Positions 59,577 through 64,000 of a stretch of 64,000 nucleotides of DNA are shown one piece after another. The stretch is from positions 1,488,001-1,552,000 of the forward strand of contig CM022373.1 of NCBI GenBank assembly GCA_011800155.1, written 5' to 3'. The DNA comes from Flammulina velutipes (Eukaryota; Basidiomycota; Agaricomycetes; Agaricales; Physalacriaceae). The notes beneath the pieces are model-generated. The model worked only from the letters and a program-made list of their open reading frames with translations. It was not told where the DNA came from and ran no database searches. The number at the start of each line of letters is the position of its first letter. The stretch's first letter is position 1. The translations under genes were made by a program, and so were the position numbers.

Positions 59577-61406
59577 GGTGACTTGAACGTTTTTTCAGTG
59601 AGTGAGATGGGAGATCAGTCCAAGGCTTCTCCGAAACACGGCCAAACAAAGGCGCTACTTCCAAATCTGTCACTGACCGCCATCACTCGTAGGTTTTCTT
59701 GCTACCTTCACTGGACCTTGGATAAATTTACTACGGGATCTTTAGGCATCTCCCAGTAATCTTCTCTGCTATCGCTCCTCTACCGCAAGCCTTTATGGTA
59801 CTAGTTCTGGCGAATTGCTTGCATCTTGGGCTTCTGTTGTTTAAACATACGCGCATTGATATAGTGCACTCCACTCATGGCTCCGATACCGAGACCTCTT
59901 TTAGGTACTCTCAATGCTCACCTGGACCCATCTTATGTCGATCGCTGGTCCTCGCAATCTCCCAGACTATATTGACGCTCCGCCAAAGCCTATCACCATG
60001 TTATGGAGTGCTGGTATAGACTAGCAGCGATCGCAAAGGTTCTACGTCCATATCATCGGTCCCCTTCTCGATGGTGGCGTGTGGCAACCATTCCGTCCAT
60101 GGATCACTGGTACTTACCGTGTTCTCTTGTTCTCTCTTCTTTAATACATACATATGATTTTTCTTTCAAGTCCCGATTCGCGCCTCCATCAGCAAACTGC
60201 CATACTTACGCCACCTCATCGTTCTTCTCTCCTTTAAGCGTCCGACCTTCTGATCTTTCCTTTGCCTGCCTGCCAGATCAATCGCTACAGTCTTTGTATG
60301 ATCACTTGCCCACATGAGGTGAGAGAACATCACCGCATGGGGACTGGGAACCTTTATTCAGTAGCATGCGGCCTTGCTGGCCACCTCGTCATAATACAAG
60401 TACCTCTTCGGAAGAAGTTTGTGTTCCGAGTCGTCTCCACTTCTCAGGGGACTTGTGGGACGCCCATTGGATGAGGAATATGCTACCAGCAGTGGTGCGA
60501 ATTTTGCGTCCTCAAGTTGACCCTGCGTTTCGCACGAGTGGGACCTCGAAGGCGCCAACCGGCTGAGTCCGCTCCATGTTTCTCTTCCTGAATCGTCTCA
60601 CAATAAATTCGGCTCTTACCGTGCAAGAGGGGGTGAATAACATAGAAGCACTTTAAACTTAAAGCCCCGACTGTGGAACGCGGTTACAATGCACCAAGGT
60701 AGTATGACGGAACTCGACGTAGTCTTCGAAATTGAAAGCGATATCGCAAGCTGCGTCGAAATATTCCGATGGTAAAGTATAGGGTGTCAAGTAGCACCTT
60801 CTAGGTATTTTTAGTGTGGCGCCACCATTCTTCCTTACAAATAACGGCGATTGCTATACGCCGTAGTGAACATATTCTCATTACTCTGTAGGCCGTATAC
60901 CGCACCTTTGATTGATTTCCCACATAACACGGATAAATCGCCTATTGATCCTTCATCTCGACTAGGTCGTTCAAGCATGTCGGCTGCCTCCACCTGGCCT
61001 GCACCGAGAGCAATCTCCGTGCGCCACGTTTGTCGGCGGCACATAAACCGCGTAAAAACACTTCTCCCCCACGACGCGCAGCTCACTCGTTCTCGAAGAC
61101 TACTAAACATGGTATGTCGGAACAAACGCGACAGAGATAAGTAGAACATTGGCAATTCCCACGGCCCCAACCTACGATCGGGGTGGTTTTGGCAATCATC
61201 ATAATTCACTCAACATGCGTATGTAGCGTGGTACTCCGTTTACCTTAGCTTGGGACTTTACTCCGTCGCGTACTGCCATGATCCCAGCGCTTTTGTGTAC
61301 ACGTAGAAGTTCTTAGAATACTGGTCAGTGGTCCCTGGTCAAGTGAATGATCGGTATTAGGGCCGGACTTGCCGGACGCGACTGAATCACTTGACCTCTG
61401 GCCACC
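59577..61406. other. Intergenic, 1.8 kb, largest gene-free stretch
   Basis: Between the divergent SmB and Nnf1-like genes. At 59877-60120 several frames look protein-like (for example DYIDAPPKPITMLW and YVHIIGPLLDGGVWQPF) but no introns of normal size join them, so this is either a gene I cannot resolve or a relic. Nothing else is recognised. Confidence 0.4.
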
Positions 61407-62216
61407 ATGTCCTCTAACGTAACTAAACGATGGGACTACATGGATTCTGCTACCCGGTCCGCCATCCAGCGCTCAGCGCATAAGTGGTCGTACGTCCCGC
61501 ACTCGCGCTAGTCAAACCTGTCTTTCACCTGTAACGTTATAGATACCAAGATTTCGCTGACTGCTTTCCTCTCTGGACGAGCGAGAACCTCGATGGCTCG
61601 GTAAGGGTGTATCAGGCAATATCGGAGTACCTAGAACGTGCCTTTAGAGTCAGTAAGTCCATCAGAGCTACTGACTTACCTTGTTGACACGTTAAACCAG
61701 CGGGAGCTCCAAAAATTGTTCAATGAATATGGCGATGTCCAAGATAATATCATCCTGCTGCATCGACTCGTCGAAGATGCAAAGGCGCGTAAGGACCGCG
61801 ATGAAACTAGGAAAGATATATGGCGAGACGAGTTGGAACCACGCGCCGCGATCTGTGCTCGAACCGTGCCACAGCTTGAGGAAGAGACGCGTCGTTTGAA
61901 AGAAAGACTATCGAAGGTCCGTTTATCCTCTTTTTTAATTCAAAAATACGCGTATATTGACAACAGTAGCTGGAAGATGACAACGATTTGCTTATACAGG
62001 AACTTAGACAGACTGCAGGGGAGGATGAGCAGAACAATGCAAAGGCTAATCAATTGTTACAAGATTTCGACTCGGTGAGTCCTGGCCTATTACCTCGTAT
62101 TGTATAAACTGAACGTTCTTCAGATACTGAAAGAATGGGCCCAACTTCCGGAGGACGAGATAGAGGAATGGGCTCGCAAAGCACTCGAGGGAACCGAGTC
62201 TACGATGCGAGCCTAA
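61407..62216 (+). CDS. NNF1: Nnf1-like kinetochore (MIND complex) subunit
   Basis: Five exons: 61407-61489, 61543-61648, 61701-61916, 61970-62074, 62124-62216; 200 aa. The protein is almost all helix. The N-terminal part has KWSYQDFADCFPLW, the Cys-Phe-Pro pattern of Nnf1/PMF1 proteins, followed by YQAISEYLERAFR, ELQKLFNEYG, the LLHRLVEDAKAR coil, and a C-terminal coiled coil (QLEEETRRLKERLSKLEDDN). Nnf1 pairs with Mtw1 in the four-protein MIND/Mis12 complex linking inner and outer kinetochore. Assignment is by pattern and length; the intron at 61649-61700 was chosen for frame over a stronger-looking donor four bases further on. Confidence 0.68.
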
Positions 62217-62754
62217 CGCAGAATTTATCGGAATATACGTATGGCCCTACTATCTGTATCTGGACGCGTTATCTTACTTGATTATTGAAATGCGTTGAGA
62301 TTCGGGTTACTTATGTCAACAGCTTCGTCAATGGTTAAAGACGCCGACAATATGAAGGTCCCGTTGCTCGTACGCCTCCTAAGCTTCGACTAACCGGGGA
62401 CCAAGAACGAGGCCTACTACAGCGGTACCGCATCTAGTTCTGGATCTCTGATAGTCGCTGAACGTTGAACGCTTACAATGCTAAATCTCTAAGCGTCGCT
62501 TGTAGCGCTACTACTAACTCTGGGCCACAATAGTAATTATTGGGGTGTTCCGCGGGGTGAACCCTACCTCTGCACCTCGATTGCACCTAATTGCCCGCGT
62601 GTCCATTACAAATCCCTTCATTCACAAAACCCTGCCATTCAAAAGGTTGAGCGCTGTAAGTTGAACGTTCTGGACATTAGACATTGTGGCGAGATCCCAT
62701 CATTTCTTTACAGTATAATACACGTTACAAATTGCTCTAGTATTCACCTGCTCT
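62217..62754. other. Intergenic, 538 bp between convergent genes
   Basis: 3' flanks of the Nnf1-like and pyruvate carboxylase genes. Nothing is recognised. Confidence 0.5.
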
Positions 62755-64000
62755 TCAATGTACAATTTCAACAGTCAAGTCACCCTGGTTGATGGAGTCG
62801 CCTATAGGACGTGTGTCAGCATCTCATCGCTCATAGATATATGAAAATGGCATCTACCTTCATGGACAGCAACCCGCTTGACGTGGCCAGAAACCGGCGC
62901 AGTCACAGCAGATTCCATCTTCATGGCGCTCAGGACTGTAGAATGAAATGAGAAAGGATCCCTGGCCGTGCGTTCAAAAAGCTTACCACAAACGGGATCG
63001 CCCTTCTTGATTTCCTGGCCCTCTTTCACCCTGACCTCGACAACAACACCAGACATTGGTGCACCGACAGATCCGGGCTCATTCGTCGCCTTCTCCCGCG
63101 AAAGTGTCTCGACAGCCGAATTCTTATCCTCGACCGAAACAGCACGAATCTGTCAAACATTCGGATCAAGTTGTCAAAAAGATTTTGAGGGCTTACTTCT
63201 CCATTGACCTCGAACCAAACGTCACGCTGAGCACGGTCTTCAACAACTGGACCGACGGCCATGAGACGAATGATGAGTGTCTTTCCCTTCTCTATGGAGA
63301 TGTGCATCTCTTCGCCAATGTCGGGACGACCCAGGAAGTAGCGCGTGGGAATAACACTAGAAAGATTTGGTTCCATGATTCGCTCAATCTCCGGCGTTTG
63401 ACACTCACCTAAGATCACCGTATTTTTCAATGAAAGATTGATACTCTTCAAAGACCTGACGTGCAAAGGTTAGTAGTGCCGCCCGATTACGCCCGATTGT
63501 CCACATACCTTGGGGTACATGACATACGAGGTTACATCTGCGTCTGTGATGTGCTTGCCAAATTTACTTCTCAGCTCCGCCTTGATCTTCTTGAAGTCAA
63601 GAGGTTCCATCGTAGCCCCGGGTCGGCCGTCGATTCTGGGCTTATTGCGAATAATATGCGTTCGTAGAGGTTCAGGGAAACCGCCCACAGGCTGTCCGAG
63701 ATAGCCTTGGAAGAATTCTACGACAGACGACGGGAAGTCAAGTTGCTCAGCACGCTCCAGAACATCTTTCTTGCTGAAGTTGTTGGAGGTCATCCATTGA
63801 GCGAAGTCTCCCACCACCTTGGACGAAGGCGTGACCTTGACGATATTCCCGCACTGTAACGCCGAGTTAGTTATGCAGTAATGATGGTGTACACATCCAC
63901 TTACCAGCTCGTTGGCTTCGATGTATTTCTGTTTGATAACTAGAGAGTATTGATGAAATCAACTCATCTCTGACCCGGATAAGTACTTACCAGACCATTG
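62755..64000 (-). CDS. PYC1: Pyruvate carboxylase, C-terminal part (5' end outside window)
   Basis: Complement exons, last to first: 62755-62801, 62858-62935, 62987-63149, 63197-63356, 63409-63455, 63509-63853, 63905-63939, 63991->64000. The visible protein covers the end of the carboxyltransferase domain (NIVKVTPSSKVVGDFAQWM, GYLGQPVGGFPEPLR), the allosteric linker (YVMYPKVFEEYQ, PTRYFLGRPDIGEEM) and the biotin carrier domain with the biotinylated Lys in SAMKMES, followed by DLTVEIVH. The enzyme makes oxaloacetate from pyruvate and bicarbonate; in fungi it is mostly cytosolic. Junction phases all fit. The biotin-carboxylase half lies beyond the window edge. Confidence 0.95.

Noticed and set aside
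60835..61209. 124-aa minus-strand frame upstream of the Nnf1-like gene, overlapped by a 97-aa plus-strand frame
   Set aside because: Neither frame has recognisable features and both overlap the same DNA; likely chance frames.

Overview
This window is nuclear DNA from a filamentous basidiomycete, most likely an Agaricomycete. The support is gene-dense DNA with about 50 percent GC, coding regions cut by many GT-AG introns of roughly 47-60 nt, fungal or basidiomycete-type proteins (Zn2Cys6-factor C-terminus, CorA-like family, Vma12, Shr3, Leo1, Nnf1-like), and one Ty1/copia element. I see no tRNA, rRNA or CRISPR. Gene models below were built by hand by joining exons in frame; exon coordinates are in each entry, and most models close exactly in phase.

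Layout. 1-13 kb: 3' end of a fungal transcription factor (+), NCS1 purine/cytosine permease (+), VMA12 (-) divergent from an ataxin-10 homologue (+), LEO1 (-), a basidiomycete-type unknown (+), and an ArsB/anion-type transporter (-). 13-26 kb: CorA-like membrane protein (+), clathrin heavy chain (+), Cdk1 (-), Rho3 GTPase (-), and a coiled-coil membrane protein (-). 26-42 kb: CCCH/Smr protein (+), a Lyc1-like acetyltransferase (-), two tandem phosphomannomutases (-), VMS1 (+), a C2H2 protein (+), a secreted kinase-like protein (+), a DUF1295 membrane reductase-like protein (-), TIM44 (+), and a universal stress protein (+). 42-50.9 kb: a 20-exon L-serine dehydratase (-), a PX-PH-RhoGAP (+), and SHR3 (+). 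51.8-57.8 kb: a one-exon ECL1-like gene, followed 19 bp after its stop codon by a complete copia retrotransposon with LTRs that look identical, a 5-bp target duplication and one open gag-pol frame. 57.8-64 kb: SmB (-), an Nnf1-like kinetochore protein (+), and the 3' part of pyruvate carboxylase (-).

The genes do not form one pathway. They are mostly housekeeping: secretion and trafficking (clathrin, Rho3, RhoGAP, SHR3, VMA12, phosphomannomutase), cell cycle (Cdk1, Nnf1-like), transcription and splicing (LEO1, SmB), mitochondria (TIM44, VMS1), and carbon or amino-acid metabolism. I found no new multi-gene system. What stands out is gene architecture: microexons down to 2, 6, 7 and 9 nt, several GC-AG introns (one of which is GT in the tandem paralogue), a 28-bp perfect palindrome in a Cdk1 intron with MCB-like ends, and a retrotransposon whose gag-pol start codon lies inside a primer-binding site complementary to the anticodon arm of initiator tRNA-Met.
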